64,000 nucleotides of DNA. Origin: Chionoecetes opilio. Lineage: Eukaryota > Arthropoda > Malacostraca > Decapoda > Majidae. The first letter of the stretch is position 1, and the number at the start of each line of letters is the position of its first letter. This document shows, one piece after another, positions 31,980 to 43,415 of the stretch. The stretch covers positions 81,001 to 145,000 of the forward strand of contig JACEEZ010000120.1 of NCBI GenBank assembly GCA_016584305.1. The letters run 5' to 3'. Position numbers and translations under genes: made by a program. Under the pieces are notes generated by a model, which saw only the letters and a program-made list of their open reading frames with translations, ran no database searches and had not been told where the DNA came from.

Positions 31980-33380
31980 AAATCTATCGTTATTTCAGCC
32001 GTAAACTGTTAAGTTAGTTTAAATTAGATTAGGTTAGAGGTGGAGTTTGGTTTAGTAACAGATATTAAGAAAAAAAGAAATTATCAATACTATGGCAGTG
32101 CGAAGCGGAGCAATTAAGGTTTGCGGGGCGGGGCGGGGCGGGGCGGGCACCCCCACACCTGTAAACAAACATTTATTTCCGACAAAAAAGAGTGCCAGAT
32201 TCATTCAAAACACATCAAAACTATTCAGGAAAACTAAGTTTCGACCTCGAAATCAGTGAATGCCCACTTCCGAAATTTTACCTAAGATAGTTCTGATATT
32301 TATAATTAAACTTGCTCACTACTTATCTAACGTGCAACAATATATCATATACTTCCAGTAGGGATATTATTAAAGATCAATCACCACTTAACCTAAAATG
32401 CAGCAATCGACCATATACTTCCAGTAGTTGTATTATTGAATATAATTTTTATCACCGCTTAACCTAACATGCAGCAATCGATCATACTTCCAGTATCGAT
32501 ATTAAAGATCATCACTTTTTAATGGGAATTTGGCCTTAATTGATAGGCTAAAATGTAGGGTTAGGTTAGTGAGTCTAAAGGTAGGGAGTTAATATTTTCC
32601 TATCCTATAGGTTACAGGTTGTTTCGTACACAAGTTGTTTCGTAGCCAGGTTTTGTTAGTTGTTTTCGTACACGACTTTTAGTTTTTTTTCACATTTGTG
32701 ATGTCGTTCGTAACTCTAGTTTAACTCTGAGCTGAGTGTACGCAACGACTATGGTTTCATATAGACTATAAACAACTTTTTGGTGTAACTAATCTATGTT
32801 CTACGAAACACTTGTGTACGAACTGACTGCACCCGCTCCTATACACTCTCCTTCCTACTAAAAGCATCTTATATCTCTGAAAGTAGTGATTTGCGACGGA
32901 AACTCATTGAGATAATGTTTCTCAGAATCTATTTAGGTAAACAGAAACCATTCATCATTTAACCTAACATCCCCACTTAACATGCTACACACTATCAGAT
33001 ACTTCCAGTAGTTATATGAATAATTAAATATCGTTCACCACTTAACCTAACCTGCAACAATCTATCAGATACTTCCAGTAGATATGAATCATTAAATATA
33101 GTTCACCACTTAACCTAACCTGCAACAATCTATCAGATACTTCCAGTATATATGAATCATTAAATATAGTTCACCACTTAACCTAACATGCTACACACTA
33201 TCAGATACTTCCAGTAGTGATATGAATATTTAAATATAGTTCACCACATAACCTAACCTGCAACAATCTATCAGATACTTCCAGTAGTGATGTGAATAAT
33301 TAAATAGTTCACCACTTAACCTAACATGCTACAATCAATCATACTTCCAAAGGCAATTGTGATATTAATCATTTAAACTC
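31980..33380. repeat. ~70-bp satellite and dispersed-repeat mosaic
   Basis: Units of the type CACTTAACCTAACATGC, AACAATCTATCAGATACTTC, CAGTAG.GATATGAATNATTAAATATAGTT recur from about 32290, clearest at 32950-33360. At 32595-32960 a half-copy of the fold-back repeat of 38.8-39.8 kb interrupts it. Five GGGGC-type units sit at 32119-32146. No gene. Confidence 0.7.
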
Positions 33381-33557
33381 TGTGGGGGTGTGTGGCAACC
33401 CTCATCTTCCCGCCACATCTCAGCGTCACCCTAGGCGGGGAGTTGTGACTCCGGCGAGGCAGTGACCAGTCGTCCTGCCAGCTCTCTGTAATTAGAGGTT
33501 AAGTCTCTAATAAACATCGTGCCGCGTCCCCAGCCCTTCTGTGTTCCAACCCCAATA
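33381..33557 (+). repeat. 5' LTR (177 bp)
   Basis: Contains AATAAA at 33509-33514 as a polyadenylation signal. The next bases, TGGCGCAGTATC from 33558, serve as primer-binding site; the first nine fit the 3' end of tRNA-Ser. The LTR is unusually short. Confidence 0.9.
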
Positions 33558-35111
33558 TGGCGCAGTATCTTCAGGGGCTCATGGAGGAAGGCATGGGCGG
33601 CGTAGAGGCGCCTCCGGCAGGCAGCGGGCGCGCGGTGACAGCCGCGTGGTCCACCCTGCCGCCATACCATAACGTCACGCGTTATACACCAAGCCCCGAC
33701 ATCACACCAGCCACTCAGCAGCAACTCTGGCCAACGACCCGGCAGTATCGCCCACCACCTCCTCCAGGACCAGGGGGAGCGACCGTGGGCATGTCGCCGG
33801 CAACGTTTGAGGCATGGGCCACCAGCGTAGAGGACTACAGCAGCATCTGCGGTTGGGCGGCACCCACAGCGGCACCTTATGTACGCCTCCTTTGTAACAC
33901 AAGAGGTGCAACAGCGCATCAACGCGCGCCTGGGCAAGCAAGTGTTCAGGCAGCTCTCAACCACGGAGGCAATCGACGTTGTGAGAAGCGTGGTGATCGG
34001 TACACGCTGTATCATCGGGGCGTGGGCGGAATTCTTCTCTCTAGCACAGGCATCGAGTGACAGTGTGTGTGCGTATATCTCCCAGTGCCGCGCCAAAGCG
34101 AATGAGTGCAACTTTAGGTGCCCTGAGTGCCAGTGCTCCTTAGAGGAGTACATGCTCAGCAAGAAAATAGTGATGGGGCTACGTGATCGCAACATGAAAG
34201 CGGGGGTGTTGCGTTGCTTCCCACGCCTCGAGTCATTCAGTGAAATAGTTCGCGTGTGTGAAATTTTTGAGGCCGCGGAAAAGGCGAGTGAGCAACCTTC
34301 GAGCTACGTAGCCAGTGTGGGGGTCGGTGACACACTACCCCCGCCCGTCATGGCTCCACACCACGAGGTGGCGGCAGCGGGCCCCGCGCGCCGGCTTAGC
34401 GGACAAGGAAAAACCCGCCTAGACGGAGCCCGGCGGGGACGCAGGCGGTGCACAGCATGCGGTGAATCTGAGTGTACAGGTGGGCGTCAGTGCAGAGCGT
34501 TTGCAGCGACATGCCGTTGTTGCGGCCAGAAGGGGCACTTCTGGCGCCTGTGTCCGGCCCTCACCCCTCAGGGCGGCGCTCGTCCGCCCGCCCACCATTC
34601 GAACTTCACCCCTAACTCCGGTGCAGTGATCGTTGGAGGAGTGGAGATGGCGGCGTCGCTGCCCGTGGTGATCAGCTGCTCACGCCCTCGCGCCACGTGT
34701 CCCTACACAGCAGTGGCGGACATTGGGGCGCAAGTGTCTGTGGCGGGTCGCCTACTGTTGGGGGACCTCGGCATATCCCAACGTCAGCTCCAGGCTACAC
34801 CCACGGCAGTCACCCACGTTGCCGGGGGCAGCATGCGCCTCCTGGGAACCATCACATGTCAGGTCTCCGTGGGGACTGTCTCCACCACAGAGTGCATCTA
34901 CATAGCCGAAGGCGTGCAGCAACTCTACCTATCGCTCAAGGCATGCAAGGCCCTTCGCCTGGTCCATCACACCTTCCCGCGCCCCCTTTCGCCCACCAGT
35001 GTGTGTGCTGTGGAGCCATCAGACACCCCACAAGACCCACGTCGCCCGGAATCGCCACCTCCCGAACTTGTAGAGGAGAACGTCGATCGCCTCGAGAAAT
35101 GGTTCTTGTAG
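33557..35111 (+). pseudogene. Gypsy gag-protease region
   Basis: ATG 33557 opens MAQYLQGLMEEGMGGVEAPP; a frameshift near 33880 moves the frame. Then FVTQEVQQRINARLG and a capsid-like region, a nucleocapsid knuckle CRCCGQKGHFWRLC (C-x2-C-x4-H-x4-C), and protease around VADIGAQVSVAGRLLLGDLG. The protease active site reads D-I-G rather than D-T/S-G. It ends at TAG 35109-35111, after which RT-type sequence (FAMGRTPLPEM) resumes in the same frame. Confidence 0.8.
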
Positions 35112-35126
35112 CACTTCGGGCGCACT

Positions 35127-36800
35127 GTGTTTGCCATGGGACGCACGCCGCTACCAGAGATGAGCGGTCCGCCTCACCACGTCCACCTACGGCCCGACAC
35201 AAGCCCCCACGCAGTCCACGTCCCAGCCTCAGTCCCGCTCCACTTCTTTGACGAGGTACGACGACAGCTGGACGACGATGTTGACAAGGGCATCATCGAG
35301 GCGGTGCCCGCAGGCGAGCCCACCGAGTGGTGCTCCAGAATGGTGGTAGTGCCAAAAAAGGACGGAAGGCCCCGTCGCACGGTCGACTTTCAGCGCCTCA
35401 ACCGTACAAGCCTCAGAGAGACCACCACACCAGACCGCCCTTCGACCTCGTCTCTAGCGTGCCCAAGCATACATTTAAGACCGTAGCGGACGCATACTCG
35501 GGCTACCACCAGGTCCCCCTCGACGAGGAGAGCCGCAAGCTCACAACATTCATCACCCCCTGGGGGCGCTACCGGTACCGCCGCACCCCCATGGGCCACT
35601 GCGCTTTGCAGGACGCGTTCACAAAGCGTTTTGACGACACCATCACCGACGTGCCCAGGAAGCTAAAGTGCGTGGACGACACTCTACTCCACGACAGCAG
35701 CGTCAGCGACGCCTTCTGGCACACATACAATTTTCTCCAGAGGTGCATGGAGAGCGGTGTCACCCTGCGACCTGACAAGTTCCGCTTCTGCAGGAGGAGC
35801 GTCACCTTTGCCGGCTACCTCCTGGGCTGGGAAGGGTACCAGCCAAGCCGCGACCTCGTCAACAGCATAACCGACTTCAAGATGCCCGCCCAGCCCACCC
35901 TGACTGACGTGCGGTCATGGTTTGGCCTCGTCAACCAGGTCGCGCCCTTCCTGGCGGTCGCCCCTGTCATGGAGCCCTGCAAGGAGCTACTCAAGAAACC
36001 GGGTGGGAAGGTAGTGTACTGGGACAAGCAGTTGGAGGCGCTCTTCACTTCCGCCAAAGACACTATTGGGCGATTGGCGGCCGAGGGACTGCGCTTCTAT
36101 GATGTATCGCGCCCTACAGCAGTCCTCACTGACTACAGCCGCCAGGGTATTGGCTTCCTTGTCCTGCAGCAGTACTGCGAGTGTGTCTCGGAGAAGTCGC
36201 CGCTATGCTGCCCTGGCGGGTGGAAACTTGTGCTCTGTGGCAGCCGACATCTCACAGCGGCCGAGAGGAACTACAGCACCCTCGAGGGGGAAGCGCTCGA
36301 CATCGCCTGGTGCCTAAAGAAGGCACGCCTCTTCCTCCTTGGCTGCAAAAACCTCACGCTCCTCACAGACCACAAGGCCCTTACAAGGATTTTCGGAGAC
36401 AAGGAACTAAAGGACATAGCCAACCCCCGGATCCTCAACCTAAAAGAGAAGACGCTAATGTTCACCTTCCGCATCAAGTACCTGAAGGGCGACACCAACT
36501 GCGCGGCAGACGCCTTGTCGCGCTACCCGATCCTGTCAGGTGGGCCAGAAGGATCGGACGAAGACGATGAAGAGCTGGTATGCGCAGCCATGACCGCAGC
36601 CGAGGACGAGGTGGGGCATGTTGTGGACCTTCTTCAAGTGGAGGAAGAGGCTGCACGGGACGAGGAGTACCGGCTCTTGCGGGAATGCGTAGCCAATGAC
36701 GGCTGGGCTGAACGAAAGGACTGGGAGCCGCTCGCCCTCCGCCAGTACTTCAAGATGCGGCGCCACCTCTCCTGCCAAGGGAATATCGTCCTTTACACCT
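35127..36800 (+). pseudogene. Gypsy reverse transcriptase and RNase H
   Basis: RT start IIEAVPAGEPTEWCSRMVVV and PKKDGRPRRTVDFQRLNR; frameshift near 35435; then VADAYSGYHQVPLDEESRKL, FITPWGRYRYRRTPMGH and the catalytic KCVDDTLL (C in place of Y of YVDD, as seen in the K02A2.6-type clade). RNase H: VLTDYSRQGIGFLVLQQYC, SRHLTAAERNYSTLEGEALD, LLTDHKALTRIFGD, GDTNCAADALSRYP. The frame is open from 35434 to about 36800. Confidence 0.9.
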
Positions 36801-37620
36801 GTGACGGACGAGAAACACCCGCGGCTGGTCATACCTGCGGCCCTGAGGCGTGCAGTCCTCGCGAACCTTCATGCGGGGCACCAGGGCAGGGACTCAATGC
36901 TACGCAGGGCGAGGCAGTCAGTTTACTGGCCAGGGATTGACGAGGAGGTGGAGCAGAAGAGGCGCCAATGTGCGGTATGCGATACGCACGCCCCCTCCAG
37001 CCCCGCAGAGACCCTCTTGCCACCCCGCCCCCGCAGTACCCATTCCAGCAGGTGGTGGCTGATTTATTTCAAATGGACGGCCAGACCTATATCGCCGTCG
37101 CTGACAGGCTCTCGGGATGGCTCGAAGTAGAGCACCTGTTAGGCGACGCCACCAGTGCACGCCTCATCACGGTGTTTCGACGATGGTTCAAGCGCTTCGG
37201 CATCCCAGAGGAGCTGTCGTGCGATGGGGGAACGAACCTCACCAGCCAGGAATCCAGGGGCTTCCTCGACACCTGGCGTGTGCAGCTGAGGGTTGAGGGT
37301 CTCATCAGCACATTACCCCCAGTCTAACGGCCGCGCAGAGGCGGCAGTCAAGTGTGCCAAGAGGTTGCTACGCGGCAACACTGGCCGGAACGGCTCCCTG
37401 GACACCGACGCCGCTGCATGGGCCATCATGCAGTACCTCAACACCCCCCCCGCAGGGCTCTGAAGCCTCCCCAGCCCAGCTGATCACAGGACGTCAGCTG
37501 CGGGACGCCATACCTGTGGACGCGTCGCTCTATGAGGTGAGCGAGCGATGGGCGTGGCTGCTGCGGAAACGCAAACAAACGGGCCATGGCCCGCTCTGGG
37601 GACAGTGCAGCTTCCCGGCA
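36780..37620 (+). pseudogene. Gypsy integrase, frameshifted
   Basis: Zinc finger in one frame, LRRAVLANLHAGHQGRDSML, YWPGIDEEVEQKRRQCAVCD; core in another frame from about 37035, QQVVADLFQMDGQTYIAVAD, then FGIPEELSCDGGTNLTSQE with the second catalytic Asp. The third block (NGRAEAAVKCAKRLLRG, carrying Glu) follows stop 37327 in a third frame. Breaks near 36800, 37030, 37315 and 37460. Confidence 0.85.
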
Positions 37621-37954
37621 TGACCAAACAGCCCACAACCTCGAGCCCCTCACGCCCGGCCTACGGACCTGCATCCTAAACCCCGGCAGTGGGCGCTGGG
37701 ATCCCACAGGCACTGTCCTGGAGACTACGGCACCCAGGCAGTACTTGGTGCGGCTGGACGGCAGCGGGCGCACCACCATCAGGAACCGGCGCCACCTACG
37801 CCCTCTCACGTGCGTTCAGGCGCACGACGACGGGACAACAGCGATGCCTGGCGCCACCCCGCCCAGCCAAGAAAGGCCTCAACGCCACAGACGGGCACCA
37901 CGCCACCTGCTGGACTACGTGTTAGGTAACGCCACCCCTCAGGCAACACACTGA
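37586..37954 (+). pseudogene. Gypsy pol C-terminal domain
   Basis: DQTAHNLEPLTPGLRTCILN, PGSGRWDPTGTVLETTAPRQ, YLVRLDGSGRTTIRNRRHLR: the GPY/F-like or SH3-like tail that follows integrase in K02A2.6-type elements (W..G.V.......Y.V....G....RNR..LR). Stop TGA at 37952-37954. Confidence 0.75.
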
Positions 37955-38067
37955 GTGCCACACATAGCACAAAATGTGTTTGTATCCCTCGGTTCACTCT
38001 TTTTCAAATGTTTCTGTTTTATCATTACACCGCCCACGGTGAGCTATTTGTGTAATTGGGGGGGGAG

Positions 38068-38244
38068 TGTTGGGGTGTGTGGCAACCCTCATCTTCCCGC
38101 CACATCTCAGCGTCACCCTAGGCGGGGAGTTGTGACTCCGGCGAGGCAGTGACCAGTCGTCCTGCCAGCTCTCTGTAATTAGAGGTTAAATCTCTAATAA
38201 ACATCACGCCGCGCCCCCAGCCCATCTGTGTTCCAACCCCAATA
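38068..38244 (+). repeat. 3' LTR (177 bp)
   Basis: Same length as the 5' LTR with only a handful of differences (for example TGTTGGGG against TGTGGGGG), so the insertion is fairly young despite the many indels inside. Confidence 0.92.
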
Positions 38245-38379
38245 ATCTCATTCACCACTTAACAAGTACAAAGACAAAATAATATATAGGTTTGTGATAT
38301 TAAACATTAGGAAATGTTTTCAGTATGTTTTATTACCAACCAACTTTTAATTCCAACTCAGTCTCGCTCAGGAACAAAT

Positions 38380-38487
38380 CTAGGCTGTCTTTCTGTCTTT
38401 CACAGTTTGTCTTGGCAATCTGATCCATTCTGCTTTGGCTGGATCAAGCACTTCTATATCTTCAAAATCTAGCAGTGCGTCCATAAT
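38380..38487 (-). CDS. Candidate short coding exon, function unknown
   Basis: On the minus strand ttttccag precedes ATTATGGACG, and the frame MDALLDFEDIEVLDPAKAEW then IRLPRQTVKDRKTA ends at TAG. The acidic/hydrophobic pattern is not low-complexity and looks coding, perhaps a transposon relic. No upstream exon was found. Confidence 0.25.
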   Translation of the reverse strand: MMDALLDFEDIEVLDPAKAEWIRLPRQTVKDRKTA

Positions 38488-38814
38488 CTGGAAAATAATA
38501 TATGAAACATATAATAATGTAACATTCATTTAAATATACTGTAAGTGATTTTAAATCAGAGAAAATAAATCGCCCAAAAATAAGTATCAGATAAATTCAA
38601 ACATATTTTAAAACTATTCATGACAAAGTTTCGTCCTCATAAACAGTAATGCGCATAAATGAAAATTTAGTTAGGTTAGTGAACTAGCAAGGGGGTTCCG
38701 GGGGGGCACAGGCCCCTAGTTATATCAGTAGGGTATTGTTCAATAGTGAGTATTGATTGAAACTGCATATTTAACCTTCTAATTGTAACAAAAGTTGTAA
38801 CTCATTCAATTTCA

Positions 38815-39840
38815 TCTGATTAACCAAATAAATAAAAGGTATAATATTTTACACTCGGACCAGAATTCCCTGCACAATTGGGAGCATGGTTTGTTTACCT
38901 TATTGTATTCTAGGAAACTTTCTCTCAATGAGCTTCCATCGCAAATAATTACTTTTGGAGATATAATATAACATCCTATTTTTCGGGAGGAGAGAGACAA
39001 GTGTTTATGTGCACCTCCCTCTTCTTCCTCTTGTGACCTGCATCGCCTCTATTCTTCCCTTGCCGCGGACACTTTTTAATGAGGATTTGGCTTTAGTTAG
39101 GTTAAAACATGGGGTTAGGTTAGTGAGTGTATACACTCCCCTAGGAAGGGGAGTGTATGGGAGGGGGTGCAGTCAATTCGTTCACAAGTTGTTTCGTACA
39201 CCAGTAGATTAGTACACCAAAAAGTTGTTTCGTAGTCTATATGAAACCATAGTCGTTTCGTACACTCAGCTCAGAGTTGAACTTTACTACTAGAGTTACG
39301 AAACGACATCACGTATGTACGCAAAACTCAAAATCAGTGTACGAAACAACTAACAAAACCTGGGTACGAAACTCCCTGTAACAGTAGGGTTAGGTTAGTT
39401 AATTTTCATATCTCCTATATGTTACAGGGAGTTTCGTACACAAGTTGTTTCGTACCCAGGTTTTGTTAGTTGTTTCGTACACTGATTTTGAGTTTTGCGT
39501 ACATACGTGATGTCGTTTCGTAACTCTAGTAGTAAAGTTCAACTCTGAGCTGAGTGTACGAAACGACTATGGTTTCATATAGACTACGAAACAACTTTTT
39601 GGTGTACTAATCTACTGGTGTACGAAACAACTTGTGAACGAACTGACTGCACCCCCTCCTATACACTCTCCTTCCTACTAAAAGCATCTTATATCTCCGA
39701 AAGTAGTGATTTGCGACGGAAACTCATTGAGAGAATGTTTCTCAGAATCTATTAAGGTAAACAGAAACCATACTCCCAAAGGTGTAGAGAATTCTGGTCC
39801 TATTGTAAAAATTTACCAAATAAAACTAATTTATAGTGTC
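38815..39840. mobile_element. Large fold-back element (TTTCGTAC-rich)
   Basis: Outer arms: GGACCAGAATTC...GGGAGCATGGTTTGTTTACCTT on the left and the reverse complement on the right (AACAGAAACCATACTCCC ... GAATTCTGGTCC). Inner arms of ~230 bp (39156-39384 and 39420-39655) are nearly perfect and carry many GTTTCGTAC words, around a 36-bp loop. Non-coding. Confidence 0.85.
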
Positions 39841-40287
39841 GGGAGCACACTATTATAAGCACGTCTCACGTGTAATATATGAGGGTCAGAGGCCTCTGAC
39901 ATAGCTCAATGTAAAGACGCCATCACCAAAACATAACCTGATATTGTACAAAATAACACATTCAATTCTATCTGATATACAACAGAAATAAAATATTTTA
40001 GTGGCGGGAGCACAATGATATCATAATCACGTCTCACTGAAATTCTTATAAGGGTGAGAGGACTCTGATATAGCTCAATGTAAAGATGCCATCACCAAAA
40101 TATCCAATGTATACATTATATTGTGCAATATGGTCCCTAAACCAATATATATTGGACGAAAAGGCAAAATACACTCACCTCGGGGGGGGGGGGGGGGGGT
40201 CTGGTGCTGTCTGCTGCGCTGGAACCTCGATGGTGTTTTGAAAATAATATACACGACTTATTTTCCATGAAAGAACTTGCCATACAC

Positions 40288-40355
40288 ATTTCATGAGATA
40301 GGAAACCTATTGCGACGGTAAATACCGTCGCAATAGGTTTCCTATCTCATGAAAT
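40288..40355. repeat. Perfect 33-bp-arm palindrome
   Basis: Left arm 40288-40320 starts ATTTCATGAGATAGGAAACC and right arm 40323-40355 is its exact reverse complement, with a 2-base centre (aa). Could be an artefact of chimeric reads or a cruciform-forming site. Confidence 0.95.
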
Positions 40356-40439
40356 ACTTAGTAGTATTGTAAAAAGTATAAGCTGAATGCAAAAATTGTT
40401 GATCGCCCGGTGAGAGGGACGTCTCACCAGAACTCATGT

Positions 40440-40960
40440 TCGCCAGGCTATTCCAATACTCTCCTCCGCCAGCCCTGGCGGAGCAGCGCCTGGCGGGGCG
40501 CTCGTGAATTTTAAAAGTAAGAAATCACTGAGCGCCTGGCGAACGCTTTCGCCAGCACTGGCGAAAGATTTTAAAAGTACGGCCCTGTGTCCCACTCTGC
40601 CGCGCCCATACACGCCGCGCCCCTAACCGACGCCCCGACGCCCGCTGCTCCGCTTTGCCCCCGGGGCAGGTGCAACACGACGTACTGCAAGACACCTGCC
40701 CCTGTGGCTTCTCGCCTGTGGTTCCGCCTGGGCCCCACTGGGATCCCGGGGCATTGCGAGACACGCGGCGGGGTTTTAAGGATCGCCCCGCATTGCCCCA
40801 CGGGGCGGGTACGTGCAACTCTACGGTGCCACGACGTCCTGCAACACACCCGCCCCCTGTGGCTTCTCTTCTGAGTCCCCCCTGGGACCCCGGGGCATTA
40901 CGAGACACACGCAGCAGGGTTCTAGGACCCCTTGAGTACCACCCCAGCAAACACAAAGAC
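40440..40960. repeat. GC-rich stretch: CTGGCG hairpins, then a ~180-bp duplication
   Basis: 40440-40570 holds hairpins CCGCCAGCCCTGGCGGAG and CGCCAGCACTGGCG. 40660-40950 is a diverged tandem pair sharing CCCGGGGCA/GGGGCGGGTACGTGCAAC, CCTGTGGCTTCTC, and CCCCGGGGCATT.CGAGACAC. Open frames on both strands look like GC-bias shadows. Confidence 0.6.
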
Positions 40961-41124
40961 AGCGGGCTTACGGTGGCCCAACGTATGTCTTACCGGCGGC
41001 CCTACGGAAGTGTACGACGGAGACCCGCTGGGGTTTTGCTCAGAGGCTCACCGTCGGGCCGCTCCAGCGGCCCGACGTAGGACATATGACTACTTGCCGC
41101 TGTTGCAGTAACCGATTGAGGAAT

Positions 41125-41515
41125 ATTTACGGTTACACTTTCTGAGCATATTACAGATACAGTAATGTTTTTAGAGGTTTTGCACAGACCATTAGCCACT
41201 AAAGACTAATGGGCCCGTACCGAGAGTCATGATGAAGGGCGAGCGACAACCTTCGTTGACTGAGGAAGGGTACCATAAAAGGGATATTTTTCGGAACGAA
41301 GAGCAGCGACGACGGTCGTCAAAGACACGAAGGTGACCGTGTCTTTGTGCCGACCTTCGTTGCTGCTCTTCGTTCCGAAAAATATCCCTTTTATGGTACC
41401 CTTCCTGTCAACGAAGGTCGTCGCTTAACCTTCATCATGACTCTCGATACGGGCCATGGACTGTTCAACACCCATAAAACATTACTAAATATGCAATATG
41501 CTCTAAGTACAAGCC
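41125..41515. mobile_element. Fold-back MITE
   Basis: Core arms 41210-41325 and 41342-41456 are inverted copies (GAGAGTCATGATGAAGG, GGTACCATAAAAGGGATA, TTTTTCGGAACGAAGAGCAG). Weaker pairing extends outward (ATGGTCTGTGCAAAAC with ATGGACTGTTCAACAC, and ACATTACT...ATATGCTC). Non-coding; RNA from it would form a long hairpin. Confidence 0.8.
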
Positions 41516-41939
41516 AAAATACTTGTATGTCGTTATCCAGTAATACGATGAAGAGAACCACAAATCACTTTAGACTTTTTTTTTTTTTTTTTTTAAACAA
41601 AAAATTCCGCATTGGATTTACATGGTGGAACAGCCATGAAGAACGAGATGAATGAAGATTGAAGATTTGTCATCGAGATCCATTTCAACATTTAAATCAT
41701 TGGCAGGCCATACAAAACATACAAAATCATGAACTATAAAATCAACCAGATATTTTTGGTCAACCATTTCAAACACTCGAATTAGCAGGATTTCCTTCCT
41801 ATTTTACTTCCTGTAGCTACCTATCCACCCACCTTCATATACCACTCTGCTGTCATACCATCCAGTCTCTATAATATCATACGCCTTTCCTTTTAACATA
41901 AGGGCAGACGCGCTAGGGTCGACTCCACTGTAATTAAAT

Positions 41940-42193
41940 ATATAAATAAATATATATAATATATATATTATTATATATAGTATATATATATATTATATAT
42001 ATAATATTATATTATAATATAATATATAATATAAATATATATTATATTATTATATATATATATATATACTATATATAATATAATAATATAAATATATATA
42101 TATATTTATATATATAATATATATTATACAAATATATATATTAATATATTTTATATAATATATATATATATTAATATATATATATATATATAT

Positions 42194-42228
<35 letters not shown>

Positions 42229-42255
42229 ATAATATATATATATATAATATATTAT
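41940..42255. repeat. AT microsatellite block
   Basis: About 315 bp of TA/TAA/ATA simple sequence. Tyr/Ile open frames over it are artefacts. Confidence 0.95.
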
Positions 42256-42517
42256 AGTCACTTTTCAAAAAAAACTAGGACAGAAGATCTTTAGATTTTT
42301 GCCCTTCTCAGTGATGTGTTAAAATTCTCGGGTTTGTCGTATATCTGACATCTTACTGGGCTGGAGGTTAGTCCTCACAGTGCTCCACATCGCTCAGGCT
42401 GCACTAAGGTATGTATGAAGGGGAGAGAATTACCATCTTTCCTCCTTGCGCCTAAATACCCCCCATCACCCCCCCTTCCTCTAACTCTTCCCCCAGGTCT
42501 ACAGATGCATTTTGCCT

Positions 42518-42720
42518 GACAAATCAATCCATTGTCAAGAAGACGCATATAGTCACTTTGTACAGTGGTGGCAAGTCCATGAGCCAGATAGTATGGGAGA
42601 CGGGAACCTCCAAAAATGCTGTCTCAATCTGGTGCATGCAGGCTCTAAATGATGAGTTGGTAACTAGTTTGGTGGAAAAAGAGTTAGAACGACCTCGGAA
42701 AACGTCAAAGACTTGCTTGC
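42518..42720 (+). pseudogene. Tc1/mariner transposase helix-turn-helix relic
   Basis: VTLYSGGKSMSQIVWETGTS, KNAVSIWCMQALNDELVTSL, then RPRKTSK. This is the paired-like N-terminal HTH and GRPRKTS linker of Tc1-type transposases. The catalytic domain is absent. The last third forms the left arm of the hairpin at 42663-42803. Confidence 0.6.
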
Positions 42721-42803
42721 TTGGTCTTCTTTGTGTTCCATGTTGCTTGATCTTCTTTGACGTTTTTCCGAGTCGTTCTAACTCTTTTTCCACCAAACTA
42801 GTG
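42663..42803. repeat. Hairpin with 48-bp arms
   Basis: Left arm CTAGTTTGGTGGAAAAAGAG...CGTCAAAGA, right arm TCTTTGACG...CTCTTTTTCCACCAAACTAG, about 45-nt loop, one or two mismatches. Part of the transposase relic is present twice, inverted. Confidence 0.85.
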
Positions 42804-43415
42804 GTGAGAGATGAGATGGTGTGCGACATGAATTAAGAGAAGGGGAAAAAAGAGTTCCTTTCGCAGGTTTATCCCTCCTCCTTTTCATATATCACACCAT
42901 CTCACCACCACCACCACAGCTGTCACTATAACACACCCTCTTCCTCTTTCCCCCACCACACACCCCTCCCTCCCACGGCATCCACACACCCCTAACTCCC
43001 TCCACACTGCATCAAACACGGGAACAAGGAAGCTAGAGAACGTGTCTCTAGCTTCCTTGCATGGGAATGAAGCGTAAAATATACATACACCCAGTTCCTG
43101 AAGTGAACAAGTTTTTTTTGTCGGGCCTGCCTCTTATTTTCTATCGGTGTCTGCCTGAAAATCCGTGAAAATGTACTAGTTCTTGACAGCATATTTGTAT
43201 GTCTTTGAACCATTTCTGTCGATTTGTATGTGTATTTATGAACGTGTCCTTGTATTATTTCATTCTTTATCTTTTGGTTTCATGTCTGGCTCAATATAAA
43301 CAGGTATGAGACACTTTAATTCAGGTCAGTTAGGCATCAAGTGAATGGGCCAGCAGACTGGTTAACTCCTGCCGCACGGCGGCACGTCGATCGCACGTGC
43401 ACCACAGGAAACCCT

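Larger units (their letters stand above)
33381..38244 (+). mobile_element. Ty3/gypsy LTR retrotransposon (K02A2.6-like), degenerate
   Basis: LTRs of 177 bp at 33381-33557 and 38068-38244, nearly identical, TG(T/G)GGGGTGTGTGGCAACCC to CCAACCCCAATA. A polypurine tract TTGGGGGGGGAG precedes the right LTR. Flanks AACTC and ATCTC may be a mutated 5-bp duplication. Domain order gag, PR, RT, RNase H, integrase, and a short C-terminal domain. GC content is much higher than the host flanks. At least six frameshifts or stops break it. Confidence 0.92.

Noticed and set aside
33431..34195. 254-aa minus-strand frame
   Set aside because: Shadow of GC-rich gypsy gag on the plus strand; starts inside the LTR.
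40525..41080. Four overlapping frames on both strands
   Set aside because: GC-rich duplicated sequence gives open frames on both strands; none has a family signature.
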